This document shows positions 52,895-63,420 of a DNA stretch of 64,000 nt, one piece after another. How positions within the stretch are numbered: position 1 is the first letter of the stretch; each line of letters starts with the position of its first letter. This DNA comes from Cymbomonas tetramitiformis (Eukaryota; Chlorophyta; Pyramimonadophyceae; Pyramimonadales; Pyramimonadaceae), in NCBI GenBank assembly GCA_001247695.2, contig LGRX02033429.1, forward strand, positions 1 to 64,000. The letters are read 5' to 3'. The translations under genes and the position numbers were made by a program. The notes below the pieces were generated by a model. The model did not search any database, was not told the origin of the DNA, and worked only from the letters and a program-made list of their open reading frames with translations.

Positions 52895-53217
52895 GCTCCA
52901 GACATTGCCGGCCTCATAGCTTCTGGACCACAAGGTGGTATTCTGTAAAACCCCCCAACCAAGGCACATCCACGCAATTGGAATATGTCTTACTTGATGC
53001 GCCTCATGAATCAACCAATGCCCATATTAGTTAAAGATGACAAACCGATGATTGATGGAAAAAACGAACCAACCGGTGCGGAAGAGGAGGAGACGCCGAC
53101 CTACCCAAAACAATACATGCTGCAAGATGAACGCTAATGGTGACCGAATGAATAAAGACGAGATAGAGGAATATAGTGATTCTGATTCCTCAGGATGTGA
53201 AGAATTTTTAGACTGAT
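52895..53217 (+). pseudogene. 3' part of the gene split by the LTR element
   Basis: With the element and one ATTAT copy removed, the exon ending at 27380 (...AYLYHY) runs on in frame as APDIAGLIASGPQGGIL to a TAA at 52946-52948, which could also be part of a donor (CT/GTAAAA). Past that stop the same frame stays coding-like (MSYLMRLMNQPMPILVKDDK, GAEEEETPTYPKQYMLQ) to 53137, and a frame one step over gives an acidic tail (IEEYSDSDSSGCEEFLD) ending at 53217. This looks like a real C-terminus with an intron or later mutations. Confidence 0.5.
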
Positions 53218-54343
53218 AACACCTTCCTTCACTAGTAGTGACATTGCCTTATAGTAACTAACGTATGGAACAAAAAATGTGTGTAGATACCACACTTTTA
53301 TTCAAATGTATAGATATAACCACGCTTTCATTACAAATGTGATTTCGACCACATATGCTTCATTCACCTTACGAACCATTTCTTGGTACCTTTCCTAAAT
53401 TCATAGTTTAATTTCAATGCACACCAAATATATATATTAAATATTTTAATGCTTTCTTATGCATCTATTTACTCATTTATTCCTTATACAAGTATACACA
53501 TATATATGGATTGTTATGTCCGTTGGCATAATTATTATACATATAATTATTAATCATTTAATTATTCGATTTCCTCATAATTTGCTAGATTGATAACACC
53601 TACTTCCTAATGCTGCAAAATGCCTACGGATTGTAAGGGACACATACTTTACAAAATGCCATCCATTTTCAGCAAATGCTATTCCTGAATTCTTAATAAT
53701 TAAATTGACATGCAATTACCAACCATACATTAATCATGTGCACTCATATTTCTTCTATTTGGCGCACATAAGTGTGTGTGCTAGGAATTGATATGTTCCC
53801 TTGGATAAGAGATTTATTTTTTCCCCACCTGTACGTTCACGTACCCCCTATATAATTATTGATAAGTATATAAAGTATAACTCGTTTTTTGGGGGGTTAT
53901 CGCTATAGGTTTTAGGATGACTTGGAATATAGGTATAAGTATAGGTATAAGTCACTTATATAACCCTGAGCTTATATATAAAGCCCACACCCCTGATCGA
54001 TACGATAAGTCGATTTATACCATAATCGTCTAGTCTGTGACACGATTCAAACTTTGCAGCTTGCTCGCATTGCGATTGGTGGGCAACAATCTTCACGTTC
54101 AGTTCCACAGTCAAGCGGACTTCACCCACGTTGGGTTTTAAAAATCATTCCAACGCGTCGCGTCGGTAAGCAGTGTTTTAACAAAGCGCAATAAGAATGC
54201 CAAAGAAAAGAGCTTTCAGATAAGTCGTGCTCGTCCGGTGAAAGAATGTGAACCTCACCCTTCATCCGGTCGGGCACTTTGTGAGCTGGAAGAGCATGTT
54301 GTAGGAATCTAGGACAGCAAAGGCAACGTTTACGTCGTATGAC
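53218..54343. other. Gene-free AT-rich intergenic DNA
   Basis: Only short features: ATAGGTATAAGT repeated at 53930-53955. It probably contains the promoter of the downstream plus-strand gene, but no clear element is visible. Confidence 0.5.
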
Positions 54344-54749
54344 ATGAATCTCCCTCGGCGCCAATATTTCGTCTTGATATACTTCGTCGCCACACTTTTC
54401 GTTTATTCGCAATACGTGCTCTTAAGGCACTTTTCGGCCTTGCAATTCGATAGACCTAGAGGTCTCGCCGTGGACATCATTGAAGAGGAACATATAGGAC
54501 ATGTCCCAGAACGCCAGCCGAAGGATCACACGCGCCAGGATGAAAGCGCGCGGCTCGTAAACGATCTTACGGATCTTGTCCAACTTCTGCCGAACGCTTC
54601 CATTCCTAACAGTACCTCTGATTTTAGATGGAATGAGAAGCAGCTCGTCACAGATGCCGTCGTAGTGCCAATGTACTACGCGAAGAAACCCAAGAAAATC
54701 CCAAAGTTTTTGTGGACTGGGAATAAGTCTGACGACATACCTGTTAAAG
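54344..54749 (+). CDS. Sialyltransferase-like gene, first exon (signal anchor and stem)
   Basis: ATG opens MNLPRRQ followed by a hydrophobic stretch of about 18 residues (YFVLIYFVATLFVYSQYV) preceded by Arg-Arg, the layout of a type II Golgi signal anchor. A hydrophilic stem follows (PERQPKDHTRQDESARL; putative N-glycosylation NAS and NST). The exon ends at a good donor (AAAG/GTAATC) in phase 1. Linking it to the sialyl motif exons 3 kb downstream rests on strand, type II topology and a run of compatible exons; it could be a separate gene. Confidence 0.55.
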
Positions 54750-54862
54750 GTAATCCTAGCAATTTTAGTTCGGCGGGACTATTGACGTTCGGCTCTGCCT
54801 CGAGCGCGTTTTTGGCTCGGAATTGCGCATGACTTTCAAAGTAAATACTGCGGTCTTATAAG

Positions 54863-55146
54863 CCAGGGATACCGCTACAGTATCAACATTTTCTCTAATC
54901 CCTCACCTGACGTGGGACGTCTTTCCAGTCTCGCGTCTGCTGCACGAGTATCGAAACTCGCGGGGATACCTTACGCGTTTTCGTTCCGTTCCCCCTCAGT
55001 TTGGCCTGTCAACTCAACCCTGGATTCTCCGTGGTGCACCTTTTGCAGAGGACCAGTTTCACGGTGCGATTATCATCCACAAACCGGAGTGGGGAGTTCA
55101 AAAGGATAAGCATCCCGCACACAAGCGGCACCACTCGGGAACGCAG
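54863..55146 (+). CDS. Probable second exon of the sialyltransferase-like gene
   Basis: With acceptor TTATAAG/CC and the phase-1 carry from exon 1, a 95-codon frame opens: LTWDVFPVSRLLHEYRNSRG, GLSTQPWILRGAPFAEDQFH, IIIHKPEWGVQKDKHP, ending at donor ACGCAG/GTAC in phase 0. Residue use is protein-like, but no motif is recognised. The acceptor is weak. Confidence 0.45.
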
Positions 55147-55253
55147 GTACAACACTTGCTCGGAGTGCCACGTCCGAATACGTCTGAAGATATGCTTTAC
55201 TTCGGCCCCCCTGTCTGCATACTTCCTCGCCAAAATCCAAAAGCTTTCTCCAG

Positions 55254-55389
55254 GCGAGCTCGCGATATGAGAGCCCTGCTGTCAACGACTCCTTTCTGTT
55301 CGCCGAGGGCACGCGGCTCCTGCTTCAAGCTCTACTGGAGAGCTCTGCTTGCGAGGCCGAAAAATCCGTTTGCTGCTCGTCTAGCGCGG
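55254..55389 (+). CDS. Probable third exon of the sialyltransferase-like gene
   Basis: Strong pyrimidine-rich acceptor (AGCTTTCTCCAG), phase 0 as required, coding for RYESPAVNDSFLFAEGTRLL and QALLESSACEAEKSVCC, to a donor GCGG/GTGGGC. Further coding-like bits follow at 55490-55590 (LTDQQLLAQKGQCSLRGW) and 55910-56060 (LDLTRSYLRETRSSINSR), whose joins I could not settle. Confidence 0.4.
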
Positions 55390-56388
55390 GTGGGCCTTTC
55401 CGTATATTACATAATCGCCTTCGGAAGAGAAAGGCGCATTGACCTCGCTCCCCGATGCCTTAAAGTGCACGTTCTCTGTTGACGGCGCAGGACGGCGCCG
55501 AAGTGTCGGATTCCGGGAACATTTCAAGTTCCAAGCCACTGACGGATCAACAGCTGCTTGCACAGAAGGGTCAGTGCAGCCTCCGCGGTTGGATCCAAAT
55601 TATCGAAATTTATTGATACCCATGCGACGCGTTATATCGGTGTATATCGCTCACTGTGGGTCGGGACGCTCGCATGCGCGCGATACATATTGTTTCTTGT
55701 CTCTCGCTATGGGTCAGGACACGCGTACTTTGTTTACTTTGTTTGTTTTCTCTGAATTCTGGCGGATATGAAAAGTGACCTCTCTGAGATCGCCCCTCCC
55801 GACTGCCTTGCTGGATGATGCCGCAGTGGGTGCGTTGCGAGACCGGGTCCCTCGGCAGAACCAGATCTATACGAAAGCCATGGACTCAAAGCTCACTTTC
55901 AACAACAAAAGGTGCTTGATCTCACCCGTTCCTACCTGCGAGAGACTCGCTCCTCGATCAACTCCAGGGTTTCCTCGGATGCTGATGTTAACGCCGACAA
56001 CTCGGACGGGAGCGAAGAGGGACCCTGTCGTGAGGCTACGATCACCACGAGGATCATAGTTGTCTCTCTAAACCGGCACAAACAAAGCTGGCAGCACGTT
56101 CGTGCACAGACCTGATTCCTCAGTGAGCCTTACGTGACGCTTGACCTGGCAGTAGCCTCATTTCATGACTGCTGGTGGGACACCTTGCAGTGTGGCGCAT
56201 CTGTCAAGGCAGGCTGGACAACAGTCAGTGTTGGCGAAGCAACTCATTGATGGTACGTTGCAATCAACTTGCCGACTCCGTCCCTGCTACGTTCGGTGGC
56301 AGAGCCTCCATATGCACGCATACGCACGCTGGGGCGCTCGTGCTTGAGGGCTGCTTTTTCTTTGGCTGTTCTGGGAACATGCACGGCC

Positions 56389-56937
56389 GCGAGGAGGCAG
56401 GCCTCGCGCAGCGCGTGCCCACCCTGCACGAGCCGCGAGGAGGCAGGCCTCGCGCAGAGCGTGCCCACCCTGCACGAGCCACGAGGAGGCAGGCCTTGCG
56501 CAGCGCGTGCCCACCCTGCACGAGCCACGAGGAGGCAGGCCTTGCGCAGCGCGTGCCCACCCTGCACGAGCCGCGAGGAGGCAGGCCTCACGCAGCACGT
56601 GCCCACCCTGCACGAGCCGCGAGGAGGCAGGCCTCGCGCAGCGCGTGCCCACCCTGCACGAGCCGCGAGGAGGCAGGCCTCGCGCAGGCGTGCCCACCCT
56701 GCACGAGCCACGAGGAGGCAGGCCTTGCGCAGCGCGTGCCCACCCTGCACGAGCCACGAGGAGGCAGGCCTCGCGCAGCACGTGCCCACCCTGCACGAGC
56801 CGCGAGGAGGCAGGCCTCACGCAGCACGTGCCCACCCTGCACGAGCCACGAGGAGGCAGGCCTCGCGCAGAGCGTGCCCACCCTGCACGAGCCACGAGGA
56901 GGCAGGCCTCGCGCAGCGCGTGCCCACCCTTTATGTT
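56389..56937. repeat. 46-bp minisatellite (about 12 units)
   Basis: Unit GCACGAGCCGCGAGGAGGCA + GGCCTCGCGCAGCGCGTGCC(CACCCT), step 46 bases. Since 46 is not a multiple of three, the long frames here on both strands are artefacts. Probably intronic in the sialyltransferase-like gene. Confidence 0.9.
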
Positions 56938-57556
56938 AACTAGCTTGTCAAGTTCATGCCAGCCGCTACGGCACTTCTGCCTCTGTCCGGCCTTGGCAGC
57001 ACAGCCAGCCTTACTCCAGGCGATGACTTTAAGCTCTTCTTTCTCAACTGCTGCTCCATGCATGCGCGCCTGCAGGGGCACCATGGGGCCTTCGCTTAAT
57101 GCTCCTCCGTCGATGAGTTCAGTTGGGAGTGCTCCCGGTTTTTCGGGGGCCGCTTCTCCTGGGAGATGAGGCATGGCTGCGCCGGAGGTACGCGCAGGTT
57201 TGGTCACCGCGGCCAAGACTTCGAGGGAGCATATCGAATCCCAGCGCCTGAACTATAGCCAACAGGCAAGTGCCATGCCGTCCGCTCCCCCTCACGGACC
57301 ATCCGGAGCGCGCCTCGGTCCCTCAGGTGTTGCAGGAGGAGGATAAGAAAGAGGGCGAAGGGAAAACAGGACGGAGGTAGCGCGGGAATAGAAGAGGGAA
57401 ATGGATGGAGGATCGTGAGTGGGTGAGTGGGGTCAGGCAAGGTGTGTCGATGGGGCACGGGTCAGGACGTGTCAGTGAGAGCAGCGGGTGGTGCGCCGAG
57501 TTGCTGGGATCTGAGAGCGGCGCTAAGGCTGCCCGGCTGCGCGGCGTGCGGCACAG

Positions 57557-57690
57557 GAAGTGGATGAATACGAGAGCCCCGGCGGGGCAATGTTCATGAC
57601 CCAAGCGAACTATCTTGATAAGAGTGTGGTGGGCCGGCACCCGCCCTACAATGCCAGTGACATCGCCCACCTGCCGAATACCCACCCGAG
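57557..57690 (+). CDS. Sialyltransferase-like exon just upstream of sialyl motif L
   Basis: Acceptor GGCACAG, donor CCGAG/GTAATG. It codes EVDEYESPGGAMFMTQANYL and HPPYNASDIAHLPNTHPR (one NAS glycosylation site) and ends in phase 2. The join creates ...HPRYEFDTCAMVGN, the usual lead-in to sialyl motif L in the GT29 family, so the splice is well supported. Confidence 0.75.
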
Positions 57691-57844
57691 GTAATGCCAC
57701 AACCCTCCCCCGGTCTGAGAGAGCTGCCTTCTTACCCTGCGGACCGGTGGCCACGCTCTCATCGCCGGTTCGGAGCAGTGCCCTGTAGAGATGTGACGGT
57801 TGCGGGGGCGGGGGTGCGGGGGTCGATCGGATGGGCGGGCACAG

Positions 57845-57988
57845 GTATGAGTTTGACACGTGCGCAATGGTCGGGAATGGCGGGGCGCTGCTGAAGACAC
57901 AGCTTGGGAGCAACATCGACATGCACAGTATGGTGCTCCGGCTCAATCAAGCCCCGACAAAGGGTTTCCACAAGTTTGTCGGCAGCAG
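57845..57988 (+). CDS. Sialyltransferase-like exon with sialyl motif L (GT29)
   Basis: Codes CAMVGNGGALLKTQLGSNID and VLRLNQAPTKGFHKFVGS, which matches sialyl motif L of GT29 sialyltransferases (C-[AVS]-VVGNxG...ID..D.V.R.N.AP..GF..DVGSKTT) that binds the CMP-sialic acid donor. Bounded by acceptor GCACAG and donor GCAG/GTGCAC, phase 2. Green algae carry sialyltransferase-like proteins whose donor may not be sialic acid; CMP-Kdo is a possible alternative for plant relatives. The substrate cannot be told from sequence. Confidence 0.85.
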
Positions 57989-58117
57989 GTGCACCCTGCC
58001 GCCTGGCGCCCGCCACCTGGGAGCTAGTGTAGCAACTGTCACGCAGCCTCTGGTTGCAGCTGTGCCCAGGCATCCCCGGGGTCTTGATGCGCGTGCGGGG
58101 ATGCTCGGCGCCGGCAG

Positions 58118-58178
58118 AACAACGTTCCGCTTGCTGAATAAGAAATGGGTGCACTACTACAACAATGCCTCCAACCAG
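58118..58178 (+). CDS. Sialyltransferase-like exon completing motif L
   Basis: Acceptor GGCAG. Joining in phase 2 gives VGSR-TTFRLLNKKWVHYYNN, the expected GSKTT ending of motif L; donor CCAG/GTGGGG, phase 0. A next exon may start at 58312 (acceptor CGTCCCAG; HVLLPEGVADSGRMAE), but its end is unclear. Confidence 0.75.
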
Positions 58179-58725
58179 GTGGGGCACCCCTTCCCACGCT
58201 CCGCGGCTGTGCTTTTGACCTCCGCTTGGCTCCCGTTTCCGCGCAAGCGGGGCAGCCCTTCCCACACCAAACCCCTATCTTCGCCTTTGTCTCCCACTGC
58301 CATCGTCCCAGCATGTTCTCCTCCCCGAGGGTGTGGCTGATAGTGGGAGGATGGCAGAATCACCGGGTGGAGGGTCGCAAGGTGCAGCTCAGGGCCGGTA
58401 AGGCGTGGCTGCCACAAGGGTCGGTGCGCATGGCAAGGATCCCGAGTTGGCCAATAGCGGCGCAGAGCTTGACCCAACTTGGGAAGGGAGCGTTTGGGTA
58501 TGTGGATAGGCTGCAAACATGGAGGACCATCCGATCAATGCCACCCTGCTCACCACAAGATCCTCTCCGAGAGCGTCCCAGAAGCTGGCGGAGACTCTGT
58601 CTGCTCTGCGGCCAGACATCCAGGCACAGCCCCTGCCACCATTGTAATGCGCCATCTAATTATAACCTGTCTCTCGACGTGGACAATCTTAGGATGTGTC
58701 CAAAGCGCTGCATTTGTCACACGCC

Positions 58726-58818
58726 CTGCACGGAGCATCTGTCGCACGCACTGCACGGAGCATCTGTCACACGCACTGCACGGAGCATCGGTCACACGCA
58801 TTGCACGGAGCATGTGTC
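58726..58818. repeat. 25-bp tandem repeat (4 units) in an intron
   Basis: CTGCACGGAGCATCTGTCAC-type unit, four copies, shortly before the exon at 58856. Confidence 0.8.
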
Positions 58819-58855
58819 AGAACCGGCTGACTACTCGCGTAGTGCGCACGTCTAG

Positions 58856-59025
58856 TGCACCACGCTGGTGTTCAACCGTTTCCAAAATACGCTCAGGGCA
58901 TACCAGGCTGTAGCGCGCCGCCTGTTCCGGGGGAACATGTGGGGGCACGCGGCACGCCGGACCAGGCCCTTCCCGTGGACGGGGGAAGCGCGCCTTGAGC
59001 TCTCGGGGGATGTTCCTTGGTTCAG
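58856..59025 (+). CDS. Probable downstream exon of the sialyltransferase-like gene
   Basis: Acceptor ACGTCTAG, phase 0, coding TTLVFNRFQNTLRAYQAVAR, RLFRGNMWGHAARR and ELSGDVPWF, ending TTCAG/GTCCTC in phase 2. Linking with the next exon keeps a continuous frame. Residues look like the helical spacer between motifs L and S, but no signature is present. Confidence 0.5.
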
Positions 59026-59126
59026 GTCCTCTTGGTGGCCTCGCATGTGGTATCACAGAGCCAGCAGCTGCTGAGCACATTCCGCACGCAGGCCGGAGAC
59101 CTGGGCATGAAGCACAAGGTCCGCGC

Positions 59127-59455
59127 CCCTTGCTGTGTCCCATGCCCACCTCCCTCGTTCCGGCCCTTGCACCCCTAACTTGGCCCTCGCGCCCCTTGCT
59201 GTGTCCCATGCCCGCCTCCCTCGACCCGGCCCTTGCACCCCTAACCTGGCCCTCGCGCCCTTGCTGTGTCCCATGCCCGCCTCCCTCGACCCGGCCCTTG
59301 CACCCCTAACCTGGCCCTCGCGCCCCTTGCTGTGTCCTATGCCCGCCTCCTCGATCGGCCCTTGCACCTAACCTGGCCCTCGCGCCCCTTGCTGTGTCCC
59401 ATGCCCGCCTCCCTCGACCCAGCCCTTGCACCCCTAACCTGGCCCTCGCGCCTCC
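59127..59455. repeat. Minisatellite of about 65 bp (5 units) in an intron
   Basis: Unit CCTTGCTGTGTCCCATGCCC + GCCTCCCTCGACCCGGCCCT + TGCACCCCTAACCTGGCCCT..., repeated with small length changes. Lies between the exons at 58856 and 59478. Confidence 0.85.
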
Positions 59456-59477
59456 CCCCGGGCTCTCAAACCCACAG

Positions 59478-59614
59478 TGCCTGCTTTGAGTTGGCGACTC
59501 GCGAGGTGATTTCTTCGCCGCTGGGATTAATGTTATATCGTACGTTTGCAGGGAGGGAGCTCGCCGAGCAGTGGCCTGGTGGCCATTTATCTGCTGCTGC
59601 GTATGTGCTCCAAG
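59478..59614 (+). CDS. Probable sialyl motif S exon
   Basis: Acceptor ACCCACAG; with the phase-2 carry it reads SACFELATREVISSPLGLML, then YRTFAGRELAEQWPGG, to donor CAAG/GTGTGC. SSPLGLMLY sits where GT29 motif S has its P.(S/T)G....L core, but the Ser/Thr before Gly is Leu here, so this is a tentative match. Confidence 0.45.
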
Positions 59615-60061
59615 GTGTGCGGCCCTGTCGTGATTGGCCGTGGCCGTGCCCGGTTCCTAATCTGCGCGTAGCCGCCTCCCGGAGGCCACTCCACTCGCAT
59701 CTCATTTCGGCATACCCCCACACCACACCACACATTGGATGTCTCTTTGAGAGCCTTCGCACCTATGCAGCCTCGCCATGGTCCCCCTATGCAGCCTCGC
59801 TGTGGTCCCCCAAGCCCCCACCTACCCAGACTGTGCAGCATCTCAAAACCCCCCATGGCTTCACCGGTGCGGCCTCATCGTGGTAACCCCGTCCGACACT
59901 CTAGCAACACAGTTTCGACGTCTGATTGGTCATCATGTATGGCTTGGGGCGAGGCTGGCATGCTTTGACGAGCCCCCGCGATGGTCCACTTGAGCTGGGG
60001 GGGACATACCCGGTCGTGGTCGTGAGGCTGCTGCTTAAGCGGGGGTGATGGCGCTGCGCAG

Positions 60062-60190
60062 GTCACTGCCTACGGCATGGCGCAGTCGATGGAACGTTCG
60101 AATGGTTATGACATTATTCACGCGTGGCCTGCCCTGGACCGCAAGCCGTGCAACAGCAAGAAGGGGCTGGTGCACAACTCCAGGAACAAG
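60062..60190 (+). CDS. Probable sialyl motif III exon
   Basis: 43 codons between acceptor CTGCGCAG and donor ACAAG/GTACCT, phase 0 at both ends. VTAYGMAQSMERSNGYDII fits the V.VYGF..-type block after motif S in GT29 enzymes; WPALDRKPCNSKKGLVHNS follows. The H...E motif VS was not located, so the 3' end of the gene is unknown. The phase does not match the donor chosen for 59614, so one border is wrong or an exon is missing. Confidence 0.45.
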
Positions 60191-61690
60191 GTACCTCGGG
60201 AGCCTGGCATGCACTGCACCGTGCAGGGTGGGGCCCGGTGTCCGGCTCGAAGGCGCGGGGCGGCGTCCGCCCAAGGCTGTGCACCGCTGTGCTTCCCTCT
60301 GAAAGGAGGGGACGCCTGGAGATGGAGAATGCAGATGAAGGACCGCCGGGGATGGACTCCACTGTGGTGCATGGCTGTCAATCATGACCGTCTGTCCATT
60401 GGATCAAATGCAGCATCCATGCCTGGCAGGCCGTTGGAGAGGAGCGATCTGCCATGCCAGGTCTTATGGACTTTCCCCCAAGACCCGCTTCCGCTGATGC
60501 GCGGATGTGCCGGTTGGGGTTGCAGGCACCTTTATACCACTACTTCGGAAATTCTCAGGTGCATTCGCATCGCTGGTCTTCTTGCCTGGCCTGGAGTTGT
60601 TCCCTGATCATGTGCCGCTGTGGACCAGATTAGTGCACCCGTCATTGATGCCACGTGTATGGCGCAATGTGCAGAGGTCGCTGCAGGCTTGATGCGCAGC
60701 GTGCTATATATCACATATGCGGGATCGACGGCCCTTATTGTCTCTCCTCTGTGGCCATTGCAGGTCTGGGCGCATGCCAGTGTGCCCCGACTTCGCAGGC
60801 AGGCTGATGTCGAGCTTGCAGCCAGGGCTCAGTGCAGGTTGATTGGATAGGGTATGGGCTGGTTCCGGGCGAGTTGTGTTTTTCAATTGAATGGAGATGG
60901 CATTAATGTTCATTCCAGCACTGGTGATCAAATAGCTAGATAGGCTAGAGGGTATGCTGCTCTTAAGTGAATGTGTGTGCATTGGATTAATGAATATATG
61001 CTTTGATGACGGCTGTCAAATGCGACACTGTGATGCAGGCTGTCGAGGATACAACGATGCCGTGGCCGGACCCACATCATTCTTTCACAGCAGAAACGGA
61101 CTTCCTCAAGGCACTCGGTATAGCTATGCCTCATAAGTTCGCCGTTTGCCCGGCAAATTCAGTGGTCGTCCTGTGATATTTAACACGTATTAGACTCTGT
61201 GATTGTTGCGTGAGGTCAGCATCCCATGTTGCCGCACAAGGGGGGGGGCGAAGGCTGCCAAATGCATTTTGCACTGCAAGTGGATGGATATTGCATCGTG
61301 TGAGCTGAGGTCTGCAAACAGAGGTGTAACATAAGAAAATCTGAGCTTAGTTCTGCGACCAGTAGCATGGTGCTTAGAGCCTGCTGGCATAGTGTCCTTG
61401 AGGACATGGTCTGCTGTTGCGCCCATCTCCATAGTGAGTACAGGATAATGGTTAAATCATTATTTCATAGAAATGAAGCTATAGTTATAAGGGTATCTAT
61501 ACAATGAATGTCTGTATAGATTTGTTTGTATTGGGCGGCATGCATACACACACCACCAACTAGAGCATACATGGTCCCATGGACCACTATGGGGTGCAAT
61601 AAATTCGTGTGGCATGCGTGTATGTGATATGCCAACTGAGATTATCGCTGTGATGTGTTTGTTTGGAGGGCGCCACAAGAAGAAGTGGTT
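60191..61690. other. Downstream DNA, no clear gene
   Basis: A 76-codon plus frame at 60620-60850 (APVIDATCMAQCAEVAAGLM, TYAGSTALIVSPLWPLQ) is protein-like and contains a possible donor CAG/GTCTGG, so it may be a last or separate exon. The rest shows nothing I recognise. Confidence 0.35.
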
Positions 61691-61719
61691 AAGCGAAATG
61701 GATTAACAGATGTGCTTTT

Positions 61720-61810
61720 CATATATATATATATATATATACTTCGTATATATATATATATATACTTCATATATATATATATACTTCGTATATATATATA
61801 TATATATATG
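61720..61810. repeat. (TA)n microsatellite with ACTTC(G/A) interruptions
   Basis: Four TA runs separated by TATACTTCGTATA-type breaks. Confidence 0.9.
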
Positions 61811-61955
61811 TAGATTGGCATGGAAGGGCAGTGCACATCGCATACAGCAGCTTGGACAATCTCATCAGCAGTAATATTATGCATAGATAATAAATTAAAA
61901 TATCACATTAATTTAAGGCATGGCAGGATTACGTGTGGCATGCCATTAGTTTGCA

Positions 61956-61981
61956 TGTATATATATATATATATATATATA
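61956..61981. repeat. (TA)n microsatellite
   Basis: TA run directly bordering the fold-back element. Similar TA DNA follows its other end at 63421-63434, so the element probably inserted into a microsatellite. Confidence 0.85.
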
Positions 61982-61982
61982 T

Positions 61983-63420
61983 TACGAGATGAGCCCGCCG
62001 CTGGTATATACCGGCCGTGTTTTTCGGTACAGGCCCGCCTGTGCCGATTTCACTAGTACAGGCCCCCCTGTACCGGCTGTATGAGGGGTGTTGGAAGATG
62101 GTTTGGGGGTTGTTTGTGCATGGTCTAGGGTGTGTTGGGGGATGGTTTGGGGTGTAATGGGGGATGGTTTGGGGTGTAATGGGTGTATCATGTGTTGGGG
62201 ATTGTTTGGGGGTAATGGGGTGATGGGGTGATGGTGTGATGGGTGATGTGGGGGTGTGATGGGGGATGTTGGGGGTGGAGGGGGCATGGAATTGGTTTGG
62301 GGTGTGTTGGGGGATTGTTTGGGTGTGAGGGGGTAAGGGTACTGGGGGATGGTTTGGGGGTAATGGGGATTGTTTGGGGTGTAAGGGGGTAATGGGGGAT
62401 GCTTTGGGGTGTGTTGGGGGATTGTTTGGGGGTAATGGGGGTAATGGGGATTGGTTTGGGGTGTGTTGGGGATGGTTTGGGGTGTAGGGGGAGGGGGTAA
62501 TGTGGGATTGTTTGGGGTGTAAGTTGGGTAATGGGGATTATTTTGTGTGTTGTCCTAACTCACACCCCCTCACACCCCAAACAATCCCCTCAAACAATCC
62601 CCCCCAACACACCCCAAATTAATCCCCTACACCTCCCAAAGAATCCCCCCATTACCCCAAAACCATCCCCCATTACCTCCCAAAACATTCCCCAACACAC
62701 TCCCAAACCTATCCCCATTATCTCTTTATACCCAAACAATCCCCCATTACCCCCAAACCATCCCCCATTACCCCCTCACACCCCAAATCCACCTCCCAAC
62801 ACACCCCAAACCAATCCCCATTACTCTCCCCCCTACACCCTCAAACCATCTCATTACCCCAAAACCATCCCCCATTACCCCCAAACCATCCCCCATTACC
62901 CCCCAAACAATCCCCCAACACACCCCACAATCCCCACATCTCCCCTTACACCCTAAACAATCCCCCATTACCCCCCAAACCATCCCCCATAACCCCCTCA
63001 CACCCCAAACAATCCCCTAACACACTCCAAACCAACCCCCATTCCCCCCCATTACACCCCAAACTATCCCCATTACCCCCCCCAAACAATCCCCAACACA
63101 CTTACACCCATTACACCCCAAACCATCCCCCATTACACCTCAAACCATCCCCCAACACCCCCTAAACCATGCACAAACAACCCCCAAACCATGTCCCAAC
63201 ACCCCTCATACAGCCGGTACAGGCTGGCCTGTACCAATTGCAGGTGGCACAGGCGGGCCTGTACCGGTGGCGGGCTCATACCGCGGGGGGGTCATGCCAA
63301 TCGGTACAGGCGGGCCTGTACCAGTGGAATCGGTACAGGCAGGCCTGTACCAGTGAAATCGGTACAGGCGGGCCTGTACCGAAATCGGCCGGTATATACC
63401 AGCGGCGGGCTCATATCGTT
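61983..63420. mobile_element. Fold-back element with G-rich and C-rich arms
   Basis: Ends ATGAGCCCGCCGCTGGTATA (left, from about 61988) and its complement (right, to about 63415) are matched terminal inverted repeats. Inside each are copies of the palindrome GGTACAGGC(G/C)GGCCTGTACC, two or three on the left and about five on the right. The left arm (62090-62550) is a G-rich degenerate minisatellite (GGGGGATGGTTTGGGGTGTA...), the right arm (62560-63200) its C-rich mirror. The whole can fold into one very long hairpin. No coding capacity. Confidence 0.8.

Noticed and set aside
56175..57216. Long plus and minus frames over the 46-bp repeat (up to 309 codons)
   Set aside because: Produced by a GC-rich repeat whose period is not a multiple of three, giving the same peptide phrases in several frames.
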